36,533 bases of DNA from VBDM01 sp035651815 (lineage in GTDB: Bacteria; Pseudomonadota; Gammaproteobacteria; Burkholderiales; SG8-39). A model generated the notes under the pieces. That model was not told the DNA's origin, made no database searches, and saw only the letters and a list, made by a program, of their open reading frames with translations. The position numbers and the translations under genes are program-made. Shown piece by piece: positions 1 through 9,664 of the stretch. The stretch covers positions 1 through 36,533 of the forward strand of contig DASRFB010000037.1 in assembly GCA_035651815.1 (NCBI GenBank). Reading direction: 5' to 3'. The stretch's first letter is position 1. Each line of letters begins with the position of its first letter.

Positions 1-328
1 CGCCCACGGCGATGAAAGCGAAGTGCGACTGCGGGTAGAGATCGCCCGCGAGCGCGTACACCACGAACACCGCGAACGCGATGATGCGGCCGTTCAGGAT
101 CGCGCGCGGGCTGGCGAAATAGTCGAACGTCGCGCCGTCGAACTTCGTGCTGCCGTAGAAGTAGCGCTTCTTGCGCACCTTCGCCCACGCGGAGTAGATG
201 CCGGCGGTGAGCAGCGTGAAGAGGAGGTTGACGACCCAGATGCGGAAATACTCGGAGGCCGAGGCGGTGAACTCGGGGCGGACGGTGCGCTGGCCCGCGG
301 CGGGCGCCTTGGCGGGGACCGCTGACAT
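1..328 (-). CDS. DUF898 (YjgN family) membrane protein, 3' end outside window
   Basis: Reading from the ATG at 328 towards the window start gives about 109 residues with no stop, so the gene is cut by the window edge. After a short Ala/Pro-rich start the protein reads EYFRIWVVNLLFTLLTAGIY, followed by a segment with WAKVRKKRYFYGST. This is the typical opening of DUF898/YjgN inner-membrane proteins: a first membrane helix, then a basic WxKVRxxRYFY stretch. A second hydrophobic stretch (IIAFAVFVVYALAG) follows. The function of the family is not established. The gene points away from the RHS operon and is separated from it by about 165 bases with no recognised gene. Confidence 0.8.
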   Translation of the reverse strand, partial: MSAVPAKAPAAGQRTVRPEFTASASEYFRIWVVNLLFTLLTAGIYSAWAKVRKKRYFYGSTKFDGATFDYFASPRAILNGRIIAFAVFVVYALAGDLYPQSHFAFIAVG

Positions 329-493
329 CAGGCGCAGGCCCGATCAGGCGGCGAGAAGCTGCGGCTAGAACGCTGACGAGCGGCCACCTGCCCTCCCCGG
401 AAATATGCTTTCCCTTTATTGATCGAAGGATACTACGGCCGGGCGGCGGCAAGCGTGAATTGTGATGCGATCAGCGGCGGGATGCGTCGAGGG

Positions 494-1012
494 CTAACCC
501 GACGCCATGAACATATTGCCATACAGAAGCAAGACCGCGAGCAAGCTTAATGTGCCGTAGACGATGCGGCTCCTAGCGCTCGCTTGTCTTGCAAGCTTCT
601 CCATTGCCCCCGTCGTCAAGCATAGGCTACCAATTAAGGCCAACACCTCAAGAACCATGGACAAAGCTAGTATAGGCGTCACGGCAAGGGGTCCCTGAAT
701 GAAAACTATCATCCACAACATCATCGAAAGCACCACCGCCCCCGCACCAATCCAAAAGGCTCTAGAGACAGATCGCGACACAATCAAAAGGCCTAGTGGA
801 ACGCCGAACGAGACGCCCACGATCATGCCGCCAATCAGATCGAACGTTATGATCGAAAGCCAAGCACTCCAACGCCCGTCGTCGGACGGCAATACGGGTG
901 ACAAGTACTCAAAGAACAAGCGAGGCGCCAAAAACGTGCGCGAAATGAATAGAGCACCCGCAATCAGGCTTGCGCTAATCAAGTAGCCGCAGACCAGACG
1001 AACTCTAGTCAT
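494..1012 (-). CDS. Small polytopic membrane protein coupled to the RHS gene (candidate immunity protein)
   Basis: This 172-residue protein starts at the ATG at 1012, chosen because that ATG overlaps the RHS stop codon as ATGA, which suggests translational coupling. In-frame starts at 1036 and 1105 would lie inside the RHS gene. It has about five hydrophobic segments: near residues 8-28, 50-75, 83-105, 110-132 and 150-168. I recognise no family. The GC content is clearly lower than in the flanking genes. A small gene directly behind an RHS gene is where immunity proteins of polymorphic toxins are usually found, so immunity is a reasonable hypothesis. It rests on position and is not shown by any motif. 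It could also be an unrelated membrane protein acquired with the RHS tail. Confidence 0.65.
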   Translation of the reverse strand: MTRVRLVCGYLISASLIAGALFISRTFLAPRLFFEYLSPVLPSDDGRWSAWLSIITFDLIGGMIVGVSFGVPLGLLIVSRSVSRAFWIGAGAVVLSMMLWMIVFIQGPLAVTPILALSMVLEVLALIGSLCLTTGAMEKLARQASARSRIVYGTLSLLAVLLLYGNMFMASG

Positions 1013-4000
1013 CTCGGGATTGTATTGCCAAAGCATTGGATCAGATCCGCGTAAGCCATTTGCAAACAAATGCCGGCAACAGACGTGTTGCGCGAGCCGA
1101 CACATTTAACCTGGCGCTCCTGATACTCGCACCAACACTTATCTCGTTTGGAAGCATTGGAAGCATTGGGATTGTCGCACCGAACATCAGGCGGAAGATC
1201 CGGAAGATCTGGATCTGAATCTGGCCCCCTCCTTTTCGGCGGTCCAAATTGACAGATAAGTATTGGGGACCCGCTTGCGTTGGAGTTCGGTGGGGGGAAC
1301 GGTCCACCGTTACCCGTCAAACCTAGCGGATCGACGAGACCGATCGGATTTGCGTTGACATAAGCATATAGATTAAGGCCCCCAGCGATGCCGATCGGAT
1401 CTTCGGCGATAAAACGCTTGAGCACCGGGTCATAGTACCGCGCCCTATAATAGTAGAGCCCCGTGCGATCATTCTCACGCCCTGTGTACTGCAACGAATT
1501 GTTCTGGTCCGGGCCCAAGGCACTCGATTCTCCGTACGGGCTGTAGACATAGAAGTTTCCGATACTTTGGTCTTCGTTCGCCTGGGCGATCACACTCTGC
1601 AGGGAATCTGTCACCAAACTCTTGTTGCCAAGCGTCGTATAGCGCGCGAGAACCTCATCCAGCTCAAGACCTAGATGGTATGTGACATCGACGGCGTTCC
1701 CGGTCAACTCTCCGACAGCTTGGGCGCCGTCATAGAGAAATCCGATTGTCGTACCGTCAACGGCGCTCTCAATCCTTCTGCCCAGTGCATCATATTTGAA
1801 GGTCGCCATCCCATTTGGCGTGACTATTTGCGCCAGTCGGTTACGTGCGTCCCAGCTGTAGCTCGTCGTGCCACTTATCGGTCCGATCTTGCTCTCGAGG
1901 CTGCCGTTAGCATCGTAGTTAAGGTCAAACGTTTCGCCGTTGATCGTCACCTGGGTAAGTCGGTTTGCCGCATCGTACGTCGCGCTAATCGGCGTTTCTT
2001 GCAACGCCGATCCGCCCAAGGTCTTCTGGACTCGCTGTCCAGCAACGTCGTAGGCGTAGGACACCGTATCGATCGGTGTGCCGTCCACATTGGAATACGT
2101 GATGGATGTAATGCGGTCGGCATCATCGTAGGCGTAAGCAACCTGAATTCCGTCAGGCAGCGTCTTGTTGGACAGTCTGCCAGCGGCATCGTAGACATAC
2201 GTTGCCGTCTTGTTACGTTGCACGATGCTAATGACTCGATTCGCCTTGTCATAAGCATAGCTGGTAACATCCCCTCCCAAGACGGTTCTACTGGCTCTCC
2301 GACCGATTGCATCGTAGGCGTAGTCGATAGTCCCCTGCGGCGTCACCACTTCGGTAAGCCGGTTCAGGCTGTCGTAGCTCATGAGGATATCGCCCGACTG
2401 ACTGTCACTTATGCGGGTAATGTTACCGAGCAGATCGTAGGTGTAACCGGTTGTCCGGCCAACATTGTCCTGAATCAGGACGATTCGATTAAGGACATCG
2501 TAGGCGTACGTCGTGATCTGTCCCTTGCGGACCGTCATGCTGATCATGTTTCCCGCGCCGTCGTAGACGTAGTTCTTGGACAGGTTGGTTGCGTCGGCCT
2601 TTTGCTTCAATCGATTCATCAAATCGTAAGTGCTTCGCTCGACCGGGTTCCCCTTCGGATCCACGACCGACAGTAAATTATCGTTCGCATCGTAGGTGAA
2701 CTTGCGCAGCCCACTAGCCGCGTCCTGGATTTGGACAACTCGATCCAAGCTGTCGTAAGAAAACTTGGTCGTACGCTGCAGTGGGTCTACTGCCTGGATC
2801 AGTCGGTTCGCAAGATCGTAGGCTCGGCTGGAAGTCTCCCCGACCGCGTTAGTGGTGCTAATTAGATTGCCCGATGCATCGTACGCAAAGCGGCTGGTGC
2901 GGTTGAGTGCATCAGTAACACTTGCCAACTGCCCTTCAGCTGTATAGGTGAACGTCGTGGTGTGGAGCTCCGCGTCTGTGGAGCTCGTGAGATTGCCGTT
3001 GTCGTCATAGGTCATAGTGACGACGTTGTGCAGCGCGTTCTCAATGCGAATCGGCTTACGGAACCGCAGATCGTAGTCAATGAGCGTCTGGTTTCCCAGG
3101 GCGTCCACGACCTGAATCATGTCCCCGCGCTGGTTGTATGTGTAGCTCGTGACTCTTCCCGCCGGATCAACGATCTTCCTGACGAGATTCGTTACCGGGT
3201 CAAGCGTGTACTTAGTCACCTGCCCAAGAGCATCTGTCACCTGACTCGCGAACCCGAGCCCGTTCCAACGATAAGTGGTGACGTTGCCGTTGCCATCGGT
3301 GTACTTCGTTTCGAGGATCGTTGTGGCGACCGCGTTGTAGGAGAACTGCTCGACGCTTCCATCGGGCATAGTCTCCTTGGTGACTCGGTTGAGGTTGTCG
3401 TATTCGAACGCCTCGACGCCTCCGCGTGGGTCGGTCTTCTTGCTGATCCGCCCGTTCGGGCCGTATTCGAAGCTCGTGACGCCGCCGCCCTGATCGGTGT
3501 AGGACGCCAGTCGGTTCGACGCGTCGTACGTGAAGCTGACGAAGCGCCCCTGCGGATCGGTGATCCTGCGGACAAGCTCCGGCTTGCCGTTAACATCGAT
3601 CGTGTACACCTGTCCCGCCGCATCGGTGACCTTCTCGGGGAAGCCGAAGCCGTTGTTCTGGAACGTCGTGCGGTTTCCGTTCTGGTCGACGACAGCGATC
3701 AGGAATCCGCTGAAGTCGAACTCGTAGCTAGTCTTATCCGCGAGCCTCAGTGTGCGGCCCGTGGCGGTCGGGGTCACCTCCATCTCGATCGCCGCGGACC
3801 GCCCGCTGTGCGCACGGAACACGCCGTCTGCTTCGCGCGAAAGCATGAACTGCACGCCGGCCGGATTGATCACCTGCACTGCGTCGGTCCCGACGACGTT
3901 CGCGAACCAGTCGTAGGTGAAACTCATGCCGACACCAAACATCCCGGTGCGGGTGTCGGTCGAGCGATATTGACAATTGAGGTTCACCGGCATCAATGCG

Positions 4001-7000
4001 GACAGCCCGAACAAACGTGGGCGGAACACCAGTGCGTTGCCGCTGGCGAGATCCACCGGGTTGTCCGACTGCTTCTGCGGCGGGCAGCCGTCGCCGCCGT
4101 TAGGCCCGGTACCCCCGCCGATCTTGCGTATCCAAAACGACGCCCCGCAACAGAACTTCGGTATCCCCACCCCCGGATCCGACACCACCGACTTCCCGTC
4201 CGGTGACACCGTCCCCGTGCCCATCGTGCGCCACTGGTTCGAATTCGGGTCCGGCGTGGCGGACTCGTCGTAGTAGTACAGGTCCACCTGCTCGCCCGGC
4301 AGCGCGTCCTGGTCGTTCGCCATGGTCACCGGGATCGGCTGCGTCGGCGTCGCGCCGCCCTCGCGGAAGAAGTAGTACAGGTAGACGTTCTTCGGCGCGA
4401 GGCCGTCCGGGATCGGACGGATCGGGAGGCGATCCGGCGTCACCGTGCGCACGTTGATCTTGGTGATCGGCGTGCCGTCCCAGCCGACGAGCGTCGCGCC
4501 GGCCGGGATGTTGAGCGAGAAATTCGGCAGGTCCGCATTCGTCACCGACGCCGCCGCACCGGGCGTGATGGTCGTGAACTTCGTCGGGTCCACCGCCTGG
4601 ATGAACGAGGTCAGCACCTTGTTGTCCTGGCCGGCGACGATCATCACCGGCATCGCGATGCCCGAGGGATACTCCGCGGTCGGGCTGTTGGCGAAGTTGC
4701 CGTCGATCAGCAGCACCTGGTCGCCGACGAGCGTCGGGCTGACGAAGCGGTAGGTGCCGGTCTCGTCGGTGAAGACCGACTCGGCGCCCAGGCGGATGCG
4801 CGCGCCGACGAACGGCGAGCCGTCGTCCGCGTGCAGCACGCGCCCGGTCACCGTCGTCGCGCCGGCCGCGAGCACCGTGAGCGAGAGCGTCTTGGTCACG
4901 GTCACGGCCCCGAGGCGCGCCTGGCCGGTCGCCGAGAACGTGATCGGATAGGTCCCCGCCGGGACCTGCGCCTGCGTCGCGAACGTCGCGATCACGTCGC
5001 CGTTCAGGAACACGCTCGGGCGGTCCAGCGCCACCGTCACGCCCGGAGGCAACCCGGTCACCGTCACCGACGCCGCGTACGGATACGGATTCAGCCCCGT
5101 GCTCACGAGGCTGACCTTCGTCGCCCCCGTCCCGCCGAGCGCCGCCTGGATCGCGCTAGGGGCGAGCGCGAGGTCGAACGCCTCGCGCTCCTGGATGGTG
5201 AACGGCGTCGCGCTGGTCGCCGTCCCGAGCGCGTTGGTCACGGTGATCGGCCCCGTGGTCGCGCGCGGGGGCACGATGACGTTGAGCAGCGTCGCCGTGC
5301 CGCTCGCGATCACGGCCGGCTCGCCGTTGAAGGCGACCTGGTTGTTCGACAGGTTCGGGTCGAAGCCGATGCCGTTGATGGCGACCGCGGTCCCGACCGG
5401 GCCGCTCGCCGGCGTGAACGACGTGATCGCGAGCTGCAGGATCGTGAAGTCGATCGAGCCCGAGAGCCGGTGCGGCGCGCTCGCCACAATCGTGACCGTG
5501 CCCCCCGCGTTGCCCGTCACGGTGAACGTCGCGCTCGTGCCGAGCTCGGGGATCTGGACTGTCGCCGGGAACGTCGCCGTGCCCGAGCCGGTCGCCGAAA
5601 GCGTGACCGTCAAACCGCCCGCCGGCGCAGGATCGGTGGACGTGACGGTGACCGTGGTGCTCGAGCCGGAAAGCAGCGTCGTCGCGGGTGCCGTCAACAC
5701 GAGCGGCACCGGCTGCTTCGCCGTGAGCTGCGTGCTGCTCGTGATGGTCGTGCTCTGCCCCGTCGCTGCAGCCACGAAGGTGTAGCTCGCCGCGATCACC
5801 GTCGTCCCGGCCGCGAGCGGCGTCGCGAGGCCCGTCGCGTTGATCGTCGCGATGCCTGGATCGGAAGACGACCACGTGGCGCGCGCCGCGAAGTCCTGGC
5901 TCGTGCCGTCGGTCATCGTCCCGGTCGCGCTGAACTGCTCCGTGTCGCCGACGTACACGGCCGGCGCCTGCGGCGAGAGCGTAAGCGTGACGAGCTCGGC
6001 CGGCGTGATCGTCACCGTGGCGGTCGCGCTCCCGCCGTTCAGGCTCGCGGTGATCGTCGCCTGCCCGACGTCGTTCGACGCGACCGGGAAGTCGGCCAAC
6101 AGCGCGCCCGCCGGGATGTTCACGGTCGGCGGCACCGACGCGATCGCCGGGGCGCTCGACGAGAGCGTGACCGCGGTCGCCACGCTCGGCGCGCGCGTCA
6201 CGGTCACACGCAGCGTCCCGGGCGTGCCCTTGGGCAATGTCAGCGTCGCGGGCGTGATCGAGTTCACCACTGGCGGCGGCGGGCTCACCGTCACCGCGGC
6301 GGTCGCGCTCGTGCCGTTCACCGACGCGGTGATGTTCGCCGTCCCGGGCGCCACGGCCGTGACCGGCACGATCACCGAGACCGCACCCGCGGGAACGATC
6401 GCGGTCGCGGCGACCGAGGCGATCCCGGGCGCATCGTCCGTCAGCGTGATCGTCGTGTCGACTTCCTGCGCCACGTTGATCAGTGCGGTGAGCGACCCCG
6501 TCGCGCCCTGCTGCAGCGGCAGCGGGTTGGGCAGCAGCGACACGATCGCCGCGTCCTGCGGCGAGACGTGCACGCTCGCGGTCGCCTGGGTGTTGTTCGC
6601 GGACGCGGTGATGATCGCGTTGCCGACCGAGACGCCGGTCGCCGTGAAGATCGCGCTCGTCTGCCCCGCCGCCACGGTCACCGAGGCCGGGATCGTCAGC
6701 ACGCCGGGGTTGTCGACCGCGAGCGCGACGTCCGTGCCGGCGGTCTGCGCGGCGTTGATCTGCACGGTGAACTGGCTGGTCGCGCCGACCTTCATCGTGA
6801 ACGTCGCCGGCACGATCGCCGTGACCTGCACCGGAGGCGGCACGACGTTGATGACGGATGAGGCCGAGCTGCCGTTCAGGCTCGCCGTGACGCCCGCCTG
6901 CCCGTAAGCGAGCGTCCCGACGGTCACGTCGGCGCCCGTCGCGCCCGCGGGCACGGTGACCGAGGCCGGCGCCGACACGATGCCGGCGGGCGCGGCGGCG

Positions 7001-8079
7001 ACCGCGACGGCGGTGTCCGTCGTCTGCGCCGAGGAGATCGTGAGCCGCAGGGTCGTGCTCGCGCCGAGCGTCACGGTGGCCGTGACGGGCAGCAGCGACA
7101 CGACCGTGGGCGGCGCCGGCGTCACCGTGACCTGGCTGGACGCGGAAGACCCGTTCAGCGCGGCAGTGATCGACACGGTGCCGGGGGACACGCCGCTGAC
7201 GTTGATGGATGCGCTCACCTGCCCCGCGGGCACGAGCACCGACGACGCGACCGAGGCGATCGCCGAGTTGCCGCTCGAGATTGCGATGGCCGTGTCGGTC
7301 GTCTGCGCGGCCGAGATGGTGACGGTCAGGGTCCCGGTCGCCCCCTGCACTACGCTGAGCGAGGCCGGGGCGAGGCTCGTCACCGTCGGCGGCGCCGGCG
7401 TGACGTTCACCGTGGCGCTCGCGCTGCCGCCGTTCAGCGTGGCGGTGACGATCGCGCTGCCGGGCGATACGCCCGAGACCGGGATGACGACCTGCGTCTG
7501 GTTCGCCGCGAAGGCGACCGATGCCGGCACGGTGGCGACGCCGGCATTCGCGCTCGAAACCGACAGCGTGCCGGACGTCGTCGGCGCCGGCGACAGCGTC
7601 GCGGTGAGGTTACCGGAGGCGCCGGCGGTGATCGAGAGCGGATCCGGCGCTAGCGAGGTCGGCTTGGGCAGGTTCGGGGTGCCGAACACGCTGATCGTGA
7701 TCACCGTGCCCTTCTTCCCGGCGATCTGCAGCGACACCGAGTTGCTCGTGAGGACGGTCACCACCTTGTCGACCTGCGTCGCCCCGCCGGCGAAGTCGGC
7801 CAGGCTCATCACCTGCACGTTGTTCAGCTTGAAGTTGAGCGTGGTGAGGCTGTTCGGCGCGCTCAGCTGCACACGCAACAGATACGGTCCGGTCGTCGAG
7901 CTGGAGGTGGTGAAGGTGTTGGCGTAGGAGAAGACGTTCGTGTTCGGCAGCGTTACCGACACCGGCCCGAACACCGGCTGCGACTGCGCGAGCGACGCGC
8001 CCGCTTGTCCGAACACCAGGACGAGGGCGGCGATCCGCCACAAGGCGGACCGCGCGAGCTTCGTTATAGCTAGACGCAT
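1009..8079 (-). CDS. Giant secreted RHS/YD-repeat protein with N-terminal Ig-like repeats
   Basis: The protein has 2356 residues. A Sec signal peptide covers residues 1-32 (hydrophobic AALVLVFGQAGASLAQS). Six tandem Ig-like repeats of about 87 residues occupy roughly 141-660; each opens like TSLAPASLSVVQGATG and contains a VPAG motif. A Big2-like domain, another beta domain, an IPT/TIG domain and a carboxypeptidase-regulatory-like domain (GRVLHADDGSPFVGARI) come next. A DUF6531-like segment begins near residue 1330 (DNPVDLASGNALVF). Many YD repeats follow, then the RHS core (YYYRARYYDP, AEDPIG, DPLGL). The tail after DPLGL is 102 residues, Pro-rich, with seven cysteines. RHS barrels of this kind encapsulate C-terminal toxins in known systems; I cannot name a toxin fold for this tail. 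Base composition falls at about the start of the RHS half. Confidence 0.9.
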   Translation of the reverse strand: MRLAITKLARSALWRIAALVLVFGQAGASLAQSQPVFGPVSVTLPNTNVFSYANTFTTSSSTTGPYLLRVQLSAPNSLTTLNFKLNNVQVMSLADFAGGATQVDKVVTVLTSNSVSLQIAGKKGTVITISVFGTPNLPKPTSLAPDPLSITAGASGNLTATLSPAPTTSGTLSVSSANAGVATVPASVAFAANQTQVVIPVSGVSPGSAIVTATLNGGSASATVNVTPAPPTVTSLAPASLSVVQGATGTLTVTISAAQTTDTAIAISSGNSAIASVASSVLVPAGQVSASINVSGVSPGTVSITAALNGSSASSQVTVTPAPPTVVSLLPVTATVTLGASTTLRLTISSAQTTDTAVAVAAAPAGIVSAPASVTVPAGATGADVTVGTLAYGQAGVTASLNGSSASSVINVVPPPVQVTAIVPATFTMKVGATSQFTVQINAAQTAGTDVALAVDNPGVLTIPASVTVAAGQTSAIFTATGVSVGNAIITASANNTQATASVHVSPQDAAIVSLLPNPLPLQQGATGSLTALINVAQEVDTTITLTDDAPGIASVAATAIVPAGAVSVIVPVTAVAPGTANITASVNGTSATAAVTVSPPPPVVNSITPATLTLPKGTPGTLRVTVTRAPSVATAVTLSSSAPAIASVPPTVNIPAGALLADFPVASNDVGQATITASLNGGSATATVTITPAELVTLTLSPQAPAVYVGDTEQFSATGTMTDGTSQDFAARATWSSSDPGIATINATGLATPLAAGTTVIAASYTFVAAATGQSTTITSSTQLTAKQPVPLVLTAPATTLLSGSSTTVTVTSTDPAPAGGLTVTLSATGSGTATFPATVQIPELGTSATFTVTGNAGGTVTIVASAPHRLSGSIDFTILQLAITSFTPASGPVGTAVAINGIGFDPNLSNNQVAFNGEPAVIASGTATLLNVIVPPRATTGPITVTNALGTATSATPFTIQEREAFDLALAPSAIQAALGGTGATKVSLVSTGLNPYPYAASVTVTGLPPGVTVALDRPSVFLNGDVIATFATQAQVPAGTYPITFSATGQARLGAVTVTKTLSLTVLAAGATTVTGRVLHADDGSPFVGARIRLGAESVFTDETGTYRFVSPTLVGDQVLLIDGNFANSPTAEYPSGIAMPVMIVAGQDNKVLTSFIQAVDPTKFTTITPGAAASVTNADLPNFSLNIPAGATLVGWDGTPITKINVRTVTPDRLPIRPIPDGLAPKNVYLYYFFREGGATPTQPIPVTMANDQDALPGEQVDLYYYDESATPDPNSNQWRTMGTGTVSPDGKSVVSDPGVGIPKFCCGASFWIRKIGGGTGPNGGDGCPPQKQSDNPVDLASGNALVFRPRLFGLSALMPVNLNCQYRSTDTRTGMFGVGMSFTYDWFANVVGTDAVQVINPAGVQFMLSREADGVFRAHSGRSAAIEMEVTPTATGRTLRLADKTSYEFDFSGFLIAVVDQNGNRTTFQNNGFGFPEKVTDAAGQVYTIDVNGKPELVRRITDPQGRFVSFTYDASNRLASYTDQGGGVTSFEYGPNGRISKKTDPRGGVEAFEYDNLNRVTKETMPDGSVEQFSYNAVATTILETKYTDGNGNVTTYRWNGLGFASQVTDALGQVTKYTLDPVTNLVRKIVDPAGRVTSYTYNQRGDMIQVVDALGNQTLIDYDLRFRKPIRIENALHNVVTMTYDDNGNLTSSTDAELHTTTFTYTAEGQLASVTDALNRTSRFAYDASGNLISTTNAVGETSSRAYDLANRLIQAVDPLQRTTKFSYDSLDRVVQIQDAASGLRKFTYDANDNLLSVVDPKGNPVERSTYDLMNRLKQKADATNLSKNYVYDGAGNMISMTVRKGQITTYAYDVLNRIVLIQDNVGRTTGYTYDLLGNITRISDSQSGDILMSYDSLNRLTEVVTPQGTIDYAYDAIGRRASRTVLGGDVTSYAYDKANRVISIVQRNKTATYVYDAAGRLSNKTLPDGIQVAYAYDDADRITSITYSNVDGTPIDTVSYAYDVAGQRVQKTLGGSALQETPISATYDAANRLTQVTINGETFDLNYDANGSLESKIGPISGTTSYSWDARNRLAQIVTPNGMATFKYDALGRRIESAVDGTTIGFLYDGAQAVGELTGNAVDVTYHLGLELDEVLARYTTLGNKSLVTDSLQSVIAQANEDQSIGNFYVYSPYGESSALGPDQNNSLQYTGRENDRTGLYYYRARYYDPVLKRFIAEDPIGIAGGLNLYAYVNANPIGLVDPLGLTGNGGPFPPPNSNASGSPILICQFGPPKRRGPDSDPDLPDLPPDVRCDNPNASNASKRDKCWCEYQERQVKCVGSRNTSVAGICLQMAYADLIQCFGNTIPR

Positions 8080-8134
8080 GATCTTCGTTCCTGTGCCAGT
8101 CGCTTCCGCATCGGGATCGCTCGCGAGCCCGCGC

Positions 8135-9604
8135 TCAGCCTCCCATCGCCGCGATGCGCAGCGCCTCGTCCGGCGCGTCGTACTCCTTGCCAGATACGGT
8201 GATCAGCGTTGCCTTCGACTTCCCGCCGAGCGAAGCGGTGAGCGTGATGCGCTCCACGCGCTCGTTGCCCGCGAAATTGCGCAGCAGGTCGCCGAGCGAG
8301 GCGACGATCGTGAAGGTCGTCTGCGCCTGGAGCACGCTCGGGCCCACCGGCAGGCTGACCGACACGCTGGCCGTCGCGCTCGCGGTGCTGCCCGTGAGCG
8401 CCGGGCTGATCACGACGGTCTTCGCGCCGAACGCAGGCACGAGCGTGAGCTGCACCGTGTTGCCGACCGGTACGCCGGTCGTCGTGAACACCACCGTCAC
8501 CGGGTTGGGCGTCGACGAGGGCAGCGTCACGTCCGCGCTGCCCGTAGGGTTTGCCGGCGCCGGAACGCCCGCGACGCTCGAAATCGCGAGCGTGGGCGAG
8601 CCGGCGACGAACACCGGGCCGGTTGTGGCGACGATGGCCGCGGGATTGGTCACCGCTGTCCGGTTGAAGTTGTCGGCCTCGAGACGGATCCGGCCGGTCG
8701 AGCCCGCGCCCCCGGCCTGCTGTCCGCCGCCGCCGGAACCCCCGGCGACCGCGTTGATCGGGCCGTTGCCCGTCAAGGTGCTTGCGATCATACGGACGGC
8801 ACCGCCCGCGCCGCCACCACCGTTCGAGCCCGCACCATTGCTGCTGGTCGTGCCGGAGCTGCCGCCGTTGGCGTTGATCGTTCCGTTGACGGTGATCGTC
8901 CCCGAAGCGGCGATCAGTATCGCGCCGCCGCCGCCGCCGCCGCCGGTCCCGAAGAGCGAAGGACCACCGCCACCGCCGCCGCCGCCCGAGCCTCCGATCA
9001 AGGGCAGAATCGTGGCCGAACCGTACGCGGGTCCGCCCGCCGAAGGCGCGCTGGTCAAGCACACGGAGCCGTTCGTGCCGGCGCTGAAATAGCCGCCGCC
9101 GCCGCCGCCCGAAGGCTGGCCCCCGATGCAGAAGTTGCTTGGCGAAGCGAATGTCGATCCGTTGCCGCCGCCGGGCCCGAGGCCGACGCCGCCGATGACC
9201 GGTGTCACGCCACCCGCGCCGCCGCGGCCGCCGTCGAAACCGCCCGGACCGCCTAGCCCAGGGTTGCCGTCGTCGCCGATGGCTCCGTCCCCGGCGGCGC
9301 CGACACTCGCGCCGGAGGTCCCGCTCACGTCGAGCGTCCCGCCGATAGTGACGTCGCCGGTGGCGAGGATCACCACCGGCGTGTTGGTCGTGTTGCGGAG
9401 GAACTTCACCGTCACGCCCGCGGGGATGTTCACCGACGTGTAGTTGAAGATTCCCGAGGGCGGCAGCGCGACAGTGGTGTTCACGGTCGGGCTGAACGCG
9501 CCGTCGGCGCCGGTGCTGCCGCTGGTGAAGGCCGACGCTGCGCCGGGCGCGAAGCACGCGCCGACGGCGAGTGCGACGGCGATGGCTCTTGCTGTCGTCT
9601 TCAT
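8135..9604 (-). CDS. Secreted glycine-rich protein
   Basis: The start at 9604 has GGGAG seven bases upstream and gives a clear signal peptide (MKTTARAIAVALAVGACFAP then ASA). An in-frame ATG at 9655, 9 bases after the previous gene's stop and with its own GGAG, would add 17 residues; either could be used. The mature protein begins with a beta-rich segment (VNIPAGVTVKF, GDVTIGGTLDVSG) typical of surface beta-helix proteins. A long Gly-rich low-complexity region follows, roughly residues 90-310, with runs of up to nine Gly. The C-terminus is beta-rich and resembles the Ig-like repeats of the neighbouring RHS protein. I recognise no enzyme motif. Its place between two secreted repeat proteins suggests a surface or matrix role. 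Confidence 0.8.
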   Translation of the reverse strand: MKTTARAIAVALAVGACFAPGAASAFTSGSTGADGAFSPTVNTTVALPPSGIFNYTSVNIPAGVTVKFLRNTTNTPVVILATGDVTIGGTLDVSGTSGASVGAAGDGAIGDDGNPGLGGPGGFDGGRGGAGGVTPVIGGVGLGPGGGNGSTFASPSNFCIGGQPSGGGGGGYFSAGTNGSVCLTSAPSAGGPAYGSATILPLIGGSGGGGGGGGPSLFGTGGGGGGGAILIAASGTITVNGTINANGGSSGTTSSNGAGSNGGGGAGGAVRMIASTLTGNGPINAVAGGSGGGGQQAGGAGSTGRIRLEADNFNRTAVTNPAAIVATTGPVFVAGSPTLAISSVAGVPAPANPTGSADVTLPSSTPNPVTVVFTTTGVPVGNTVQLTLVPAFGAKTVVISPALTGSTASATASVSVSLPVGPSVLQAQTTFTIVASLGDLLRNFAGNERVERITLTASLGGKSKATLITVSGKEYDAPDEALRIAAMGG

Positions 9605-9664
9605 CTTTGCACTCCCTTCGATCGAGGCTGGGTTGAGAAAGCGGTTCGTCTTCATGGCGGGCTC

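Noticed and set aside
5975..5995. GTAAGCGTGACG inside the RHS gene, similar to the activator site
   Set aside because: It is a single, imperfect copy inside a coding repeat with no sigma-54 promoter nearby.
4831..6861. Long plus-strand open frame opposite the RHS gene, rich in Arg and Ala
   Set aside because: It is an Arg/Ala/His-rich antisense frame of GC-rich DNA with no domain. The minus-strand frame has clear Ig and IPT domains.
8920..9300. Dense CCG/GCC repeats, considered as a CRISPR or microsatellite array
   Set aside because: They are the codons of the poly-Gly stretch of a secreted protein; there are no regular spacers.
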